DNA from: Clostridia bacterium
GTDB lineage: Bacteria; Bacillota; Clostridia; Acetivibrionales; DSM-2933
DNA length: 64,000 nt
Assembly (NCBI GenBank): GCA_026416815.1
Contig: JAOAEJ010000072.1
Span: forward strand, 1 to 64,000
Direction of reading: 5' to 3'
Position numbers and translations under genes: made by a program
Notes under the pieces: model-generated
Told to the model about the DNA's origin: nothing
What the model saw: the letters and a program-made list of their open reading frames with translations, nothing else
Database searches by the model: none
Shown here: positions 43,918 to 53,332 of the stretch, in pieces
Layout of the letters: each line of letters starts with the position of its first letter
Numbering within the stretch: position 1 is the stretch's first letter

Positions 43918-46556
43918 GAATAAAAAAGCTGGAGATAAGAGGATTCGGCAAACTGAATAACTTGAAGCTAAGCTTTAATGATGGCCTGAATGTTATATAC
44001 GGGAATAATGAATCGGGCAAGACATCCATACAGCAGTTTATACGAGCTATGTTTTTTGGATTGAGTGGTATGGAGAGGGACAAGAATAGCTCGGTTACCA
44101 TTGTGCAAAAATACACTCCCTGGGTGGGGAATGAGTATACCGGATATATGGAATATGTATTGGATAATGATGAGGTATACAAAGTAGGGAGAAATTTCGG
44201 CACCGATTCGGTTAAGGTTATTGATGGGCTTTTTAATGATATTACCGAGCGCTTTGAATTTGATAAGGTAAAGGGAATCCTGTTTGCCGAAAAGCACCTT
44301 GGTGTAAATGAAGCATGCTTTGATAAAACTGTTTTTATTAAGCAACTGGATTCAAGGATTGATGATAATGGCAGCAAAGAACTTTTTAATCGTCTGACAA
44401 ACATAACACAGACTGGGTTTGAGGATATATCGTTTCGAAAAGCTAAGGAGGCTCTAAATGAGGCTCTGAGGAGGCATATAGGGGTGGACAAGACCGAACT
44501 CCGCCCCCTCGACAGAGTTATTTACAGGCTAGGTGAATTAAAAGCACGGCGTGCGGACCTTTTGGAAAAGAGGGATTCTCTTTTCAATTTGGAAGATGAA
44601 CTTAGCGAGGCTATTTTAGCTAAAGAAAGGTTTGATATAAGAAGGCTTATTTTGGCTAAGGCCCGCGAGCTATTAAGCCTGCGGAAAAGTATTATAAATC
44701 ATAATAAGCAGATGAGTGAGCTGGAAAGAGTAGTAAATAGTATTGGGAGCTCTGAAGGTGAACTCAAAAGAATTTCAGAATGCTACGACGAGTTTAATAG
44801 AGTAAAAGAGGAACTAATTAAGTTTTCCACATTTAGTAATGAGGATGTGGATAATATCACTGTTGAATACCATGAATTGTTGATAATATCCGATGAATGT
44901 AAAAAGATTCAGGTCAATATAGGTAAACTAAGGGAAGAGAAAAACAAAATAGACGGTGAGATAAAGCCGCTTTTGGGTTTTGAAAACCTTGGGGATAACA
45001 TAGAGAAAAATGTTCTTGCTCTTAATAAAGACCTGGAGCATTTAAAGGATGAGTATAAGAAGAGCAATATTGGGATGCTGGATGAAAAGATTAAGGGCGA
45101 ACAGCTTAGCTGTAAGTATATAAACTATAATATAGTTGCTGCTGTCCTTGCTACAGCAGTACTTTTAACAACGGGCTTTACCAAGTTCTATTATGGATTC
45201 CTAATGGCACCTTTAGGGCTGATAGCTGCAGTTGTTTTGATTTATTTTAGGTTTAAGAAAACAAGAAAACTTTCTGAGCTTCTAAACGAGAAGAAATTGA
45301 TGTATATAGTAATAAACAGTGTCATTGATGAAATAAATAACAAGCAAAAAGCTCTAAAAAATATACTTCAGGTTGTAGGAGCTGAGAATATAGAAGACTT
45401 TTTAAGACTAAAAGCTTTGTATGATAGTAAAATACAGCTATCGGAAAAGTTGTATAACGACGCAGAAAGCCTTGAAAAAGACCTTCGACATGATATTTAT
45501 AGAACAAACGAATTGAAAAATATTTTATTTGGAAAGTTGGCTACAGCCGGAATACTGGTGGATGATAGTTGCGAAATAACCGATGATCATATTAATAATT
45601 TTAAGCATGGAGTAAGATGTTACAAAGGGCTTGAACCAAGCATAAATTATACATTGCAACGGATAACCGATATAAACGAGTATTTAAAAGAGCTTTACAC
45701 AGAAGCAAGGTCTTTGTGTGGAAAAGATTCAGATAATAAAGAAGTGTTTGTGGATAGAATAAAACAGGTTTCATCAGCAATAAGTATTGAAAATGAAAAA
45801 GTACAGGTACTTATTGAGGAGATTAATGACCTTTGTGTAAACGTGGGGATGCTTCCCTACGAGCTAGAAAGCTTCTATCAAAGATTGCTGAATACCGAAC
45901 CTGCTGAAATAGAGGCGGCGATAGAAGAAGATTATAACAGAGTTAGTGAAAATCTCAGCGCGGAACTTTTAAAGATTCAGGAGTATGAGACCTTATTTAA
46001 GGGGTTGCAGATGGATGAAGATGAAATTAAAAGAATTGATGAAGAAATAGAGGAATTGAAATTCAAAAAAAATCAGCTTGAGGATATAAGTATATCACTG
46101 AAAACTGCTATAGATATACTGGATGAAGCAGGAATGGAGATCCAGAGGGATTTTGCTCCGGCTCTAAACAGAAAAATGAGTGATATTGTTAATAAGATTA
46201 CACATAAAAGATACAGTGAAATAACCGTTGATGATGGTTTGTGTCTTAAGGCGATAGCTCCTGAAACAGGGAAATTGGTACTGGCTACCGATTTAAGCGG
46301 CGGAACTATTGACCAGTTGTACCTAGCATTGAGAATTTCAGCTTCCGAAATCATCTCTTCAACAGAGGAACGTCTGCCTTTATTTATGGATGAAGTGTTT
46401 GCCCAGTATGACGATACAAGAACAAAGGAGACTTTGGTATTCTTAAATGAACTGTCGAGAGGGAGACAAGTAATACTTTTTACATGCAAGGAAAGGGAAG
46501 TGGATATTGCTGCCGAGGTTTGCGGTGGTAATCTAAATGTAATAAGATTGTCTTGA
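43914..46556 (+). CDS. SMC/SbcC-like ATPase with central membrane segments (YhaN type)
   Basis: 880 residues. The N-terminal ATPase half begins MRIKKLEIRGFGKLNNLKL with P-loop YGNNESGKTS (near 32-41). Coiled-coil arms fill the middle. Unusually for a nuclease subunit, two hydrophobic helices occur near residues 405-440 (NIVAAVLATAVLLTTGFTKFYYGFLMAPLGLIAAVVLIYF), a trait of YhaN. The C-terminal half has the ABC signature DLSGGTIDQLYLALRIS (near 795) and Walker B LPLFMDEVFAQYDD. Together with the preceding phosphoesterase it would form a membrane-tethered Rad50/Mre11-like machine. Confidence 0.9.
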   Translation: MRIKKLEIRGFGKLNNLKLSFNDGLNVIYGNNESGKTSIQQFIRAMFFGLSGMERDKNSSVTIVQKYTPWVGNEYTGYMEYVLDNDEVYKVGRNFGTDSVKVIDGLFNDITERFEFDKVKGILFAEKHLGVNEACFDKTVFIKQLDSRIDDNGSKELFNRLTNITQTGFEDISFRKAKEALNEALRRHIGVDKTELRPLDRVIYRLGELKARRADLLEKRDSLFNLEDELSEAILAKERFDIRRLILAKARELLSLRKSIINHNKQMSELERVVNSIGSSEGELKRISECYDEFNRVKEELIKFSTFSNEDVDNITVEYHELLIISDECKKIQVNIGKLREEKNKIDGEIKPLLGFENLGDNIEKNVLALNKDLEHLKDEYKKSNIGMLDEKIKGEQLSCKYINYNIVAAVLATAVLLTTGFTKFYYGFLMAPLGLIAAVVLIYFRFKKTRKLSELLNEKKLMYIVINSVIDEINNKQKALKNILQVVGAENIEDFLRLKALYDSKIQLSEKLYNDAESLEKDLRHDIYRTNELKNILFGKLATAGILVDDSCEITDDHINNFKHGVRCYKGLEPSINYTLQRITDINEYLKELYTEARSLCGKDSDNKEVFVDRIKQVSSAISIENEKVQVLIEEINDLCVNVGMLPYELESFYQRLLNTEPAEIEAAIEEDYNRVSENLSAELLKIQEYETLFKGLQMDEDEIKRIDEEIEELKFKKNQLEDISISLKTAIDILDEAGMEIQRDFAPALNRKMSDIVNKITHKRYSEITVDDGLCLKAIAPETGKLVLATDLSGGTIDQLYLALRISASEIISSTEERLPLFMDEVFAQYDDTRTKETLVFLNELSRGRQVILFTCKEREVDIAAEVCGGNLNVIRLS

Positions 46557-46585
46557 TATGTTGATGCGTTAAGGGGAGCGTAAAA

Positions 46586-47602
46586 ATGAAGAGGAAGTTT
46601 ATATATCTTGTTGTTGCAATCTTAATACTCCAGGTCGTGGGTGTAGGATGCAGCAGTCAAAATACCGGGAATGGCAGTGAGGGACTAAAGGAAGCTAGCA
46701 AACCCAGTAGTGAAGAGGCTAAACCAAAAGAGCCTGAAAGGGTAGTGCAAAGTACCCAAGCAGCTGAGGAAGTTATTGAGGAAGGTGAAGCTGCCAATAC
46801 CGGGGTAGTTACCGGTACTGTCGTAGATGTTTTCAGGGAAGCTGATAAGAAGTCCGAGAGGGTTACACAGGCTATTTATAACCAAGGCATAGAGATACTT
46901 GATAAAAAGGAAAATTGGATAAAAGCAAGGGTTGTGGATGGGTACACAGGGTGGATAGAATCCAAGTTTGTGGATACTAATTGTTCAAGTATAAAAGACG
47001 ATGGTTTCAAGTATAAGCTGGTAGTTATAGAAAAACTGGCTAAAGTAGAGGTAATGGGTGAGGGGAAAGAAGGCTCAAGACAGTTGGTTATGGGAGCTGA
47101 ACTGTATTCGTTTGGGAAAGCTGAGAGGGGGTATGAGGTAGTACTTCCCGGAGAAAAAAAGGGATGGATTGAAGAGAAAAGTGTAATGGAGCTTTTACCC
47201 GATGAACATATCCCCAAAACCTCAGCCGGAGAATTTGTGCTCACACTGGAAAAATTCAAAGCTACACCCTACTTATGGGGGGGCGTAAGTTCGTGGGAGG
47301 GTCTTGATTGCTCGGGACTTACTTATATTTGCAGCAGAATCAATGGAGTTGACCTACCCAGAGATGCAGATCAACAAATCAAAGTGGGTAGAAAGATTCT
47401 GGAGTCAAAAGAGCAACTAGAAAGTGGAGACCTAGTATTTTTCAGTACAAATACAGATTTGAAGGACGTATCCCATGTGGGTGTGTTCATAGGGGATGGC
47501 CGCTTTATTCATGCAAGTAAATCAAATGGAAAGGTAATTGTTAGTAAGCTAAGCGAAAGTTATTTTCAAAAGAGATTGGTTGGAGTGAGGCGTTTGTTTT
47601 AG
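46586..47602 (+). CDS. NlpC/P60 peptidase lipoprotein with two SH3-like domains
   Basis: 338 residues, exported lipoprotein: signal helix LVVAILILQVVGVGC, with the lipobox Cys at 22 and a Ser/Glu-rich linker to about 70. Two SH3b-like domains follow (about 72-135 and 143-205). The C-terminal NlpC/P60 fold has catalytic Cys242 (LDCSGLTY), His297 (SHVGVF) and a polar third residue at His309. Enzymes of this type cleave cell-wall stem peptides, usually gamma-D-Glu-diamino acid bonds. It begins 29 bp after the YhaN gene, so co-transcription is likely. The start is preceded by AAGGGGAG. Confidence 0.92.
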   Translation: MKRKFIYLVVAILILQVVGVGCSSQNTGNGSEGLKEASKPSSEEAKPKEPERVVQSTQAAEEVIEEGEAANTGVVTGTVVDVFREADKKSERVTQAIYNQGIEILDKKENWIKARVVDGYTGWIESKFVDTNCSSIKDDGFKYKLVVIEKLAKVEVMGEGKEGSRQLVMGAELYSFGKAERGYEVVLPGEKKGWIEEKSVMELLPDEHIPKTSAGEFVLTLEKFKATPYLWGGVSSWEGLDCSGLTYICSRINGVDLPRDADQQIKVGRKILESKEQLESGDLVFFSTNTDLKDVSHVGVFIGDGRFIHASKSNGKVIVSKLSESYFQKRLVGVRRLF

Positions 47603-47737
47603 CTGCACATATGCATTTATATAAAATGCAATAAATATTCTATATGGATAAAGTAATTACTTTACTCAACATGTAAAACATTTATTGCAACATATATGGA
47701 TATAAATTTTATGTTACTTGAGAAAGGATAATGAAGT

Positions 47738-49672
47738 TTGGGGTCACCTAAGGTTACAGTTTCAAGCAAATACGATTTCATATTATCAGCTTTGATAGCG
47801 ATAGTTATAGTAGCACAGGGTAGTTATTTTCCGTCTCAGTATTTAAGTGCTTTAATAGTGTTTTGTGTACTTGTACTATATAAAGTCAGAGTCAGGTCTA
47901 TCGATTTTAACAGCGGAGCATTTATACCTGTTTTTTTGCTGGCAGTAGTATATTTGCTTTCAACTTTTTTTGCGGCGGACAATAGATATACAGCAGCATT
48001 GGAAACGTTTAAGATTCTATGCTTTTGTATGGCCTATGTAGCAGCTTATTTCCAAAATGACAGACTAGCGGTATTTAAAGGAATTCTGGGAGGCTGCGTT
48101 ATTGTATGCATTCTTGGGCTGCTCTTTTATGTTGACATATTTTATTTCCCTAGGGCTGTGCTGGATGAAGGTAAGAACTTAAGGCTGCAATCACTTTTCC
48201 AATATGCCAATATTGCAGGGCTTTTTATGGGTATAGGATTTTTTATGGCCCGCTATTTCTTAGAGGGCTGTAGTACATACAAACACAAAGCTAAGTATTA
48301 TATTTACAGCCATATTCTTTTAACGGGGTTAATGCTTACACTTTCAAGGGGCGCTATACTGGTGTTTTTTATTATGGTGTTTGTGCATATGGTTATAGTT
48401 AGGAGCTTTAAAGAGACAGCTTATACTATAACTCATGCTACAATAGCGGCTGCGACTGCATATCTGATGAATGTATTTGCAGTTAATAAAAATTACGGTG
48501 CGGCTACGTTCATGCTGCTCCTATCAGTTCTTGCGGCAGCTTATATTTTTAATTTACTTGAAAGGCATGAAAACTATATAAAAAGGTATTGGGGTGTGTT
48601 TGTTATTTTACCCATGGCAGGGGCTATAGCACTTGTGTCAAGAGGCTCATCAGGGGTGGGAAGGATGTTTAACATTTCCTTTTTCGAGGGTACGCTTATT
48701 GAACGCTATATATATGTTCAGGATGCTCTGTCGGTAGTATCTAAAAACTTGCTGTTTGGGCTTGGTCCCGGCAACTGGGATTCGAAACAGTTTTCATTTC
48801 AGACTGCACAGTATTACTCCCGATATATACATAATGGATTTGTCCAGTTTGTTACCGATGCGGGTATTCCGGCATTTACGCTTGTGGCTATTATATTGGT
48901 GATGTTTTTTAAGGTGACGGCAAAACAGTATAAGGCAACAAAGGACAGGTATTATTTAACCTTGGGTATTGTAGTAGCGTTTATTATAGTACATAGCTTT
49001 ATTGATGTGGGGCTAAGCTTTTCTTCAATTTTAATTATTATTGCAGCCTTAATTTCTTCAGGTATGCGGGAAGCTAAATTTACAGGTACATTAAAAGTAG
49101 TGAGTTGGGCTAAGCCGATAAAGGTTGTTGTTAATGCAGGAGTAATTATTTTATTGTTTGTGTCTGCTATATATTTTACCGGGCAGTTAATTATGGACAG
49201 CAACCAGGCTGCAATTGACAGTGGAGATTTTGATAAAGCTGTAAGTGGTTATTTGATAGCGAAGTATCTAAGGCCTTTCGATCCTGAGGTCTACCTAGGA
49301 ATGGCAAGCTGTTACCGCAGTATGGGGAAAAGCCCGGAATTAATTGTGGAAACCTACAGCAATGCACGATCTTTAGATAAGTTTCAACCTAAAGTTTTAA
49401 GAGATATTATTGATTACCGCCAGTCTGTAGGTGATGATATACAGACGTATGAGGCTTCCAAGCTGCTTATAAGTATCCAGCCTCTAAGCAAGGAAGGCTA
49501 TGAATTGGCTTTAGAAACACTGGACAGACTCCGGCAAGATGCAAAGATTGATGCAAGCATTTTTAAAGGTGAAAAGGAAAAAATAAGAGGATTGTTGTTT
49601 GAGGCTAAGTCAAGGGTAAACACCCTTTCGTCATACTTGAGAAATCAGACTCCATTACCTACAATAAATTAG
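47738..49672 (+). CDS. O-antigen-ligase-like (Wzy/WaaL) membrane protein with TPR tail
   Basis: 644 residues from a TTG start (GAAAGGAT upstream). About twelve hydrophobic segments occupy residues 15-490. The core loop holds FGLGPGNWDSKQFSFQTAQYYSRYIHNGFVQFVTDAGI, the usual O-antigen ligase/polymerase signature with an H-N pair near 370. Residues 490-640 are soluble and helical, with TPR-like units (FDKAVSGYLIAKYLRPFDPEVYLGMASCYRSMGKSPE). Such proteins polymerise or attach glycans to lipid or protein carriers outside the membrane. The role in cell-wall glycan or S-layer glycosylation here is open. It stands alone, ended by a terminator. Confidence 0.85.
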   Translation: MGSPKVTVSSKYDFILSALIAIVIVAQGSYFPSQYLSALIVFCVLVLYKVRVRSIDFNSGAFIPVFLLAVVYLLSTFFAADNRYTAALETFKILCFCMAYVAAYFQNDRLAVFKGILGGCVIVCILGLLFYVDIFYFPRAVLDEGKNLRLQSLFQYANIAGLFMGIGFFMARYFLEGCSTYKHKAKYYIYSHILLTGLMLTLSRGAILVFFIMVFVHMVIVRSFKETAYTITHATIAAATAYLMNVFAVNKNYGAATFMLLLSVLAAAYIFNLLERHENYIKRYWGVFVILPMAGAIALVSRGSSGVGRMFNISFFEGTLIERYIYVQDALSVVSKNLLFGLGPGNWDSKQFSFQTAQYYSRYIHNGFVQFVTDAGIPAFTLVAIILVMFFKVTAKQYKATKDRYYLTLGIVVAFIIVHSFIDVGLSFSSILIIIAALISSGMREAKFTGTLKVVSWAKPIKVVVNAGVIILLFVSAIYFTGQLIMDSNQAAIDSGDFDKAVSGYLIAKYLRPFDPEVYLGMASCYRSMGKSPELIVETYSNARSLDKFQPKVLRDIIDYRQSVGDDIQTYEASKLLISIQPLSKEGYELALETLDRLRQDAKIDASIFKGEKEKIRGLLFEAKSRVNTLSSYLRNQTPLPTIN

Positions 49673-49702
49673 AAAACAGTTATAGACGTTTAAAACAGCA
49701 TA

Positions 49703-49742
49703 GCCGCATGACTGCATGTATAAGCAGCGTGTGGTTTTTTTT
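49703..49742 (+). terminator. Terminator after the O-antigen-ligase-like gene
   Basis: CCGCATGACTGC / GCAGCGTGTGG stem with TTTTTTTT following. Confidence 0.8.
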
Positions 49743-49760
49743 ATATAGGGCATATGTGTC

Positions 49761-49799
49761 GTAATTGGAACATGGGTGGGTGTCCATATTCCAATTACT
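49761..49799 (+). repeat. Long inverted repeat upstream of the beta-propeller gene
   Basis: GTAATTGGAACATGG and CCATATTCCAATTAC, 15-base arms with one mismatch and a G/T-rich loop. No T tract follows, so it is not an obvious terminator. It lies 20 bp before a possible promoter (TTTAAA-N17-TAAAAT, about 49814-49843) and may be an operator. Confidence 0.6.
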
Positions 49800-49905
49800 T
49801 GGTTGAAAAGTGTTTAAAATTGTGGAATGATGTAGTAAAATGTTTTATAGTAAGGAAAAATTTGCTCATGAGGAGAGCAAATACAATTTTTAGGGGGGTA
49901 AAATA

Positions 49906-51696
49906 ATGAAGAAAAAAATTGCGTTACTACTTGTAATGAGTATTATTGCAACAATACTTCCGCTTAATGCAGTTTTGGCAGGACTTAGTTCTGCATGGAA
50001 GGTAAAGGATGTGGCAAATGACCTATATGCTTACGGAGTAACCTATGGCAAAGGTTTATATGTAAGTGTAGGTGTTAACGGTGGTATAAGTACATCAAAG
50101 GATGGGGTAACCTGGAATAAACAAAATTCCGGTGTTTCAAACTACCTAAATGCAGTTGTACGTGGAGCCGATAAATTTGTAGCCGTTGGCTATGAGGGTG
50201 CAGTGATTACCTCAATAGATGGTATAAAGTGGGTTAAACAGAATACCGGTACAAAAGAAAGTCTTTATTCGGTAACTTATGCAAAAAATAAGTATATAGC
50301 AGCAGGAAGCAATGGTACTATTCTAACATCTGCTAACGGTGTCAATTGGGTAAAGCAAAATTCGGGTGTAAAAGGTAACCTCTTATCTATAGCCTGGGGA
50401 ACTAATAAGGCTGTAGCTGTAGGGTCATTGACAGAGAACCTGGCAAATGGTGATTATAAAGAGACACCTATTATTATGACTTCTACCGACGGGATAAAGT
50501 GGACAAAAGTGGCTGCGAGTGCTCAGGGAAGCCTTTATTCAGTTATATGGGGCGGTAAATACTTTGTTGCTGTAGGCGGTGCAGGTAATATACTTACATC
50601 CAGTGATGGAGTGAAGTGGAACAAGCAGAAATCAAATACAGACCAGATTCTTTCTTCCGCAGCATGGAACGGTAAGCAGTACATAGTTGTTGGGTATGGC
50701 GGTACGATTTTGAAATCATCGGACGCAGTCAAATGGGTAAAGGTGAACTCACCTACTCAAGCATGGCTTAACTCAGTTACATGGTCAAATAATCAGTTTG
50801 TGGCAGTTGCCGGAGGCGGTACTGTCATAACATCCGGTGATGGAACGACATGGTACAATAAGACAATAGGCTCCTATGAAATGAGCAACATTGTGGTATG
50901 GGGCAAAGATAAATTTGTAGGTGTAGGATACCAAGGCGCTATATTGACCTCAACCGATGGAGAAAACTGGAGTAAGCAGGTATCAGGTACTTCAAAGACG
51001 CTTATGGATATTACTTGGACAGGAAAACAATATGTGGCAGTTGGCTCAGGTGGAACCATTTTAGCATCAACTGACGGTATAAAATGGACTTCTTGTAAAT
51101 CCAACACACAGAATTATCTTTATGCGGTAGCTTATGGGGCAAAGGGATTGGTTGCATTGGGGAATAATGGTGCTGTTCTTACCTCGATTGACGGTATAAA
51201 GTGGACAGCCTACAATTCTACGATAGATGCATACATCGCAGATGTTGTATGGGCTAATGATAAATATTTTGCGATAGGATATTACGGTGAGCTCTTTGTA
51301 TCCAAGGACGGCATAAATTGGGAGGCTCAGTCTATAGGAGACAGTGATGAAGACGGAGGAATCAGCAGTATAGCTTGGGGAAAAGACTGCTATGTAGCTG
51401 CTTCAATTGATGGGGCTATTTTAACCTCAAAGGATGGACTGGACTGGAAGAAGATAGACTTGGGACTAAGCTATATAAGCTCGAAGATTATATGGGATGG
51501 GACTCAATTCGTATTTGTACAGCCGGGGTATGACCAAAAAGGAAACTACCAGTATTTGAGGACTTATATGTCTAAGGATGGTATGGTGTGGACTTATAAA
51601 ACCGATAAGGTAGATGAGCCAGGCATTAGGGATTTCTTGTACGGTAATAATAAATATCTAACCCTTACCTACTCCGGAAAAGTACTTATAAAGTAA
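49906..51696 (+). CDS. Secreted beta-propeller protein with 13 SxDGxxW repeats
   Basis: 596 residues, with a signal peptide at residues 1-25 (KKKIALLLVMSIIATILPLNAVLA). The rest is made of about 13 repeats of roughly 42 residues, each ending in a loop of the form G-x-I-x-T-S-x-D-G-x-x-W, resembling BNR/HCF136-type propeller blades. Repeats 1-12 are regular; the last is degenerate. Thirteen blades plus a closing strand could make two seven-bladed propellers. No catalytic residue is evident. Likely a surface or secreted binding protein. A hairpin (TTTGCTC/GAGCAAA) and AGGGGGGT lie in its leader. Distinct from typical secreted hydrolases since no extra domain is attached. Confidence 0.8.
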   Translation: MKKKIALLLVMSIIATILPLNAVLAGLSSAWKVKDVANDLYAYGVTYGKGLYVSVGVNGGISTSKDGVTWNKQNSGVSNYLNAVVRGADKFVAVGYEGAVITSIDGIKWVKQNTGTKESLYSVTYAKNKYIAAGSNGTILTSANGVNWVKQNSGVKGNLLSIAWGTNKAVAVGSLTENLANGDYKETPIIMTSTDGIKWTKVAASAQGSLYSVIWGGKYFVAVGGAGNILTSSDGVKWNKQKSNTDQILSSAAWNGKQYIVVGYGGTILKSSDAVKWVKVNSPTQAWLNSVTWSNNQFVAVAGGGTVITSGDGTTWYNKTIGSYEMSNIVVWGKDKFVGVGYQGAILTSTDGENWSKQVSGTSKTLMDITWTGKQYVAVGSGGTILASTDGIKWTSCKSNTQNYLYAVAYGAKGLVALGNNGAVLTSIDGIKWTAYNSTIDAYIADVVWANDKYFAIGYYGELFVSKDGINWEAQSIGDSDEDGGISSIAWGKDCYVAASIDGAILTSKDGLDWKKIDLGLSYISSKIIWDGTQFVFVQPGYDQKGNYQYLRTYMSKDGMVWTYKTDKVDEPGIRDFLYGNNKYLTLTYSGKVLIK

Positions 51697-51708
51697 GGTA
51701 ATGCATTA

Positions 51709-51746
51709 AAAAGAGCAAGGATAAACTACAGTCCTTGCTCTTTTTG
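51709..51746. terminator. Bidirectional terminator
   Basis: AAAAAGAGCAAGGA / TCCTTGCTCTTTTT, 14 perfect pairs between the convergent propeller and glycosyltransferase genes. Confidence 0.93.
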
Positions 51747-51748
51747 TA

Positions 51749-52861
51749 TCATTTTTTTATTAAGTTCTCCAACATATCTACAATATCGCTGCTTGCATTG
51801 GGTTTAGCAAGGTAAGCGGCCATTTCTTTCATATGCTTCAAACGTAATGGATTATCGGTTATCTGATACAGTATGCTGTCTATGTCGTCGTTGGCAAATA
51901 ATCTTGCGGCCGCTCCGTTATTTAAAAGGAAATGTGCGTTTCCTTCCTCCTGCCCGGGGATAGGAGATATCAGAAACATCGGAAGCTGTTTTACAAGGGC
52001 TTCGGATATTGTCATTCCTCCCGGCTTTGTGACCAGAAAATCCGAAACATCCATTAAATCGGCCACACGGTTTGTATAGCTTAAGATTTTTACCGTCTTG
52101 TTACTATTAAGCGAGTGTTTTTCCAATTGTCTCTTAAGTTTAGTGTTTTTGCCTGTGAGGGCAATTATCTGAATGTCTTCCTTGCAATCTATTAGTGCTC
52201 TGAAGGTATCCCTGATTTCACCAAAGCCTAAACTGCCCCCCATTATAAGAAATGTAAGCTTATCGTCCAGGCCGAATTCGGCGCGTACCTTATCCTTATC
52301 ATTCTTGCAAAGAAAATTGCTTGATACCGGAATTCCATAAGGATAGATGCTACCTTGGGGTATACCTTTCTTAATCAACTCGTATTTTATATGGTTATGA
52401 GCTACTACATAGGCATCAATGTTGTCATGAATCCACATGGAGTGAGAGACAAAGTCGGTTATAATACTAGCGGTAGGTACGGTTACCTTGTTTTTCCTCT
52501 TCAGGTTTGACATCATTTGAAGGGGAAAAAGGTGTGTACATACAACTACGGAGGGCTTGTACTCATCAATAAGGCTTTTTATCTTATACGATAAAAGCTT
52601 GTTTACGGTTTTACTAAAGTCACCTAAGTTATCGCCTGTTTCGGACATTTCATAGAGTTTTCCGTAGATCTTGGGAGTATTTTTTACGGTATTAAGGTAG
52701 CTTCCTACTATTAGCTTATCAAGTATTGGATTCACATATTTTAATGTATCTATAATTGTAACCCTTGAACCCGGGTGCCTGTACTCAACAACTTCTTTTA
52801 TTGCTTCTCCAGCCTTAAGATGACCTCCGCCAGCTGAAACAGATAAAATCAAAACATCCAT
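51749..52861 (-). CDS. MGDG-synthase-like (UgtP/MurG-type) diacylglycerol glycosyltransferase
   Basis: 370 residues, GT28-type GT-B fold. The N-terminus VLILSVSAGGGHLKAGEAIKEVV is the lipid-acceptor glycine-rich motif of MGDG synthases and UgtP. PTASIITDFVSHSMW follows, then the C-terminal donor-binding segments LTFLIMGGSLGFGEI, VTKPGGMTISEAL and SPIPGQEEGNA. Transfers hexose from a UDP-sugar to diacylglycerol, making glycolipid anchors for membranes or lipoteichoic acid. No membrane helix; membrane association is peripheral. It is transcribed convergently to the propeller. A MITE-like repeat begins 34 bp upstream of its start. Confidence 0.9.
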   Translation of the reverse strand: MDVLILSVSAGGGHLKAGEAIKEVVEYRHPGSRVTIIDTLKYVNPILDKLIVGSYLNTVKNTPKIYGKLYEMSETGDNLGDFSKTVNKLLSYKIKSLIDEYKPSVVVCTHLFPLQMMSNLKRKNKVTVPTASIITDFVSHSMWIHDNIDAYVVAHNHIKYELIKKGIPQGSIYPYGIPVSSNFLCKNDKDKVRAEFGLDDKLTFLIMGGSLGFGEIRDTFRALIDCKEDIQIIALTGKNTKLKRQLEKHSLNSNKTVKILSYTNRVADLMDVSDFLVTKPGGMTISEALVKQLPMFLISPIPGQEEGNAHFLLNNGAAARLFANDDIDSILYQITDNPLRLKHMKEMAAYLAKPNASSDIVDMLENLIKK

Positions 52862-52895
52862 TTTATACCTCGAAATTTTACTTAGAATATGCTGC

Positions 52896-53019
52896 TATAT
52901 AAATTGCGATAATGATATTACAAGGGAAAGTTTGATTATCGCGATATAACTTAAGGTAACAAATTGTAAAAAAGATTTAGGGAGAACTTCGTTGTAGATT
53001 CTTTTTTGCAATTTATATA
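52896..53019 (-). repeat. MITE-like 122-bp repeat, copy 2 (inverted)
   Basis: Reverse complement of copies at 3703-3822 and 55458-55579. Outer inverted repeats TATATAAATTGC / GCAATTTATATA are perfect here over 12 bases. It lies upstream of the sleB-ypeB operon and points towards copy 3, which lies downstream. Confidence 0.85.
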
Positions 53020-53332
53020 GTAAATATTATAAGGCATTTGAGTGGTTGATGCAACAAAAGGGAAATTAACGGAGTATACGTAGAGCTTGGTGTAAGTATA
53101 TTTTCAGAGGTAATTTTATACATACTTTGAAACTTAAATACTAAGGTGAATATTTTTCTTGAAAAAACAAAAAATATTGCTTGTAATTTAAAGAATCGTT
53201 CTGCTTCTATATTACTTTCGGTTATTTCGGGTTGTTAAAAGATTTTAAGAAGTAGCTGTTATAGCCGTTCATGTACTTAAGGAGTATTTTTAAAGAACCT
53301 ATGTTTAAATTCCCTAAAAGGAGGGGCACTAG

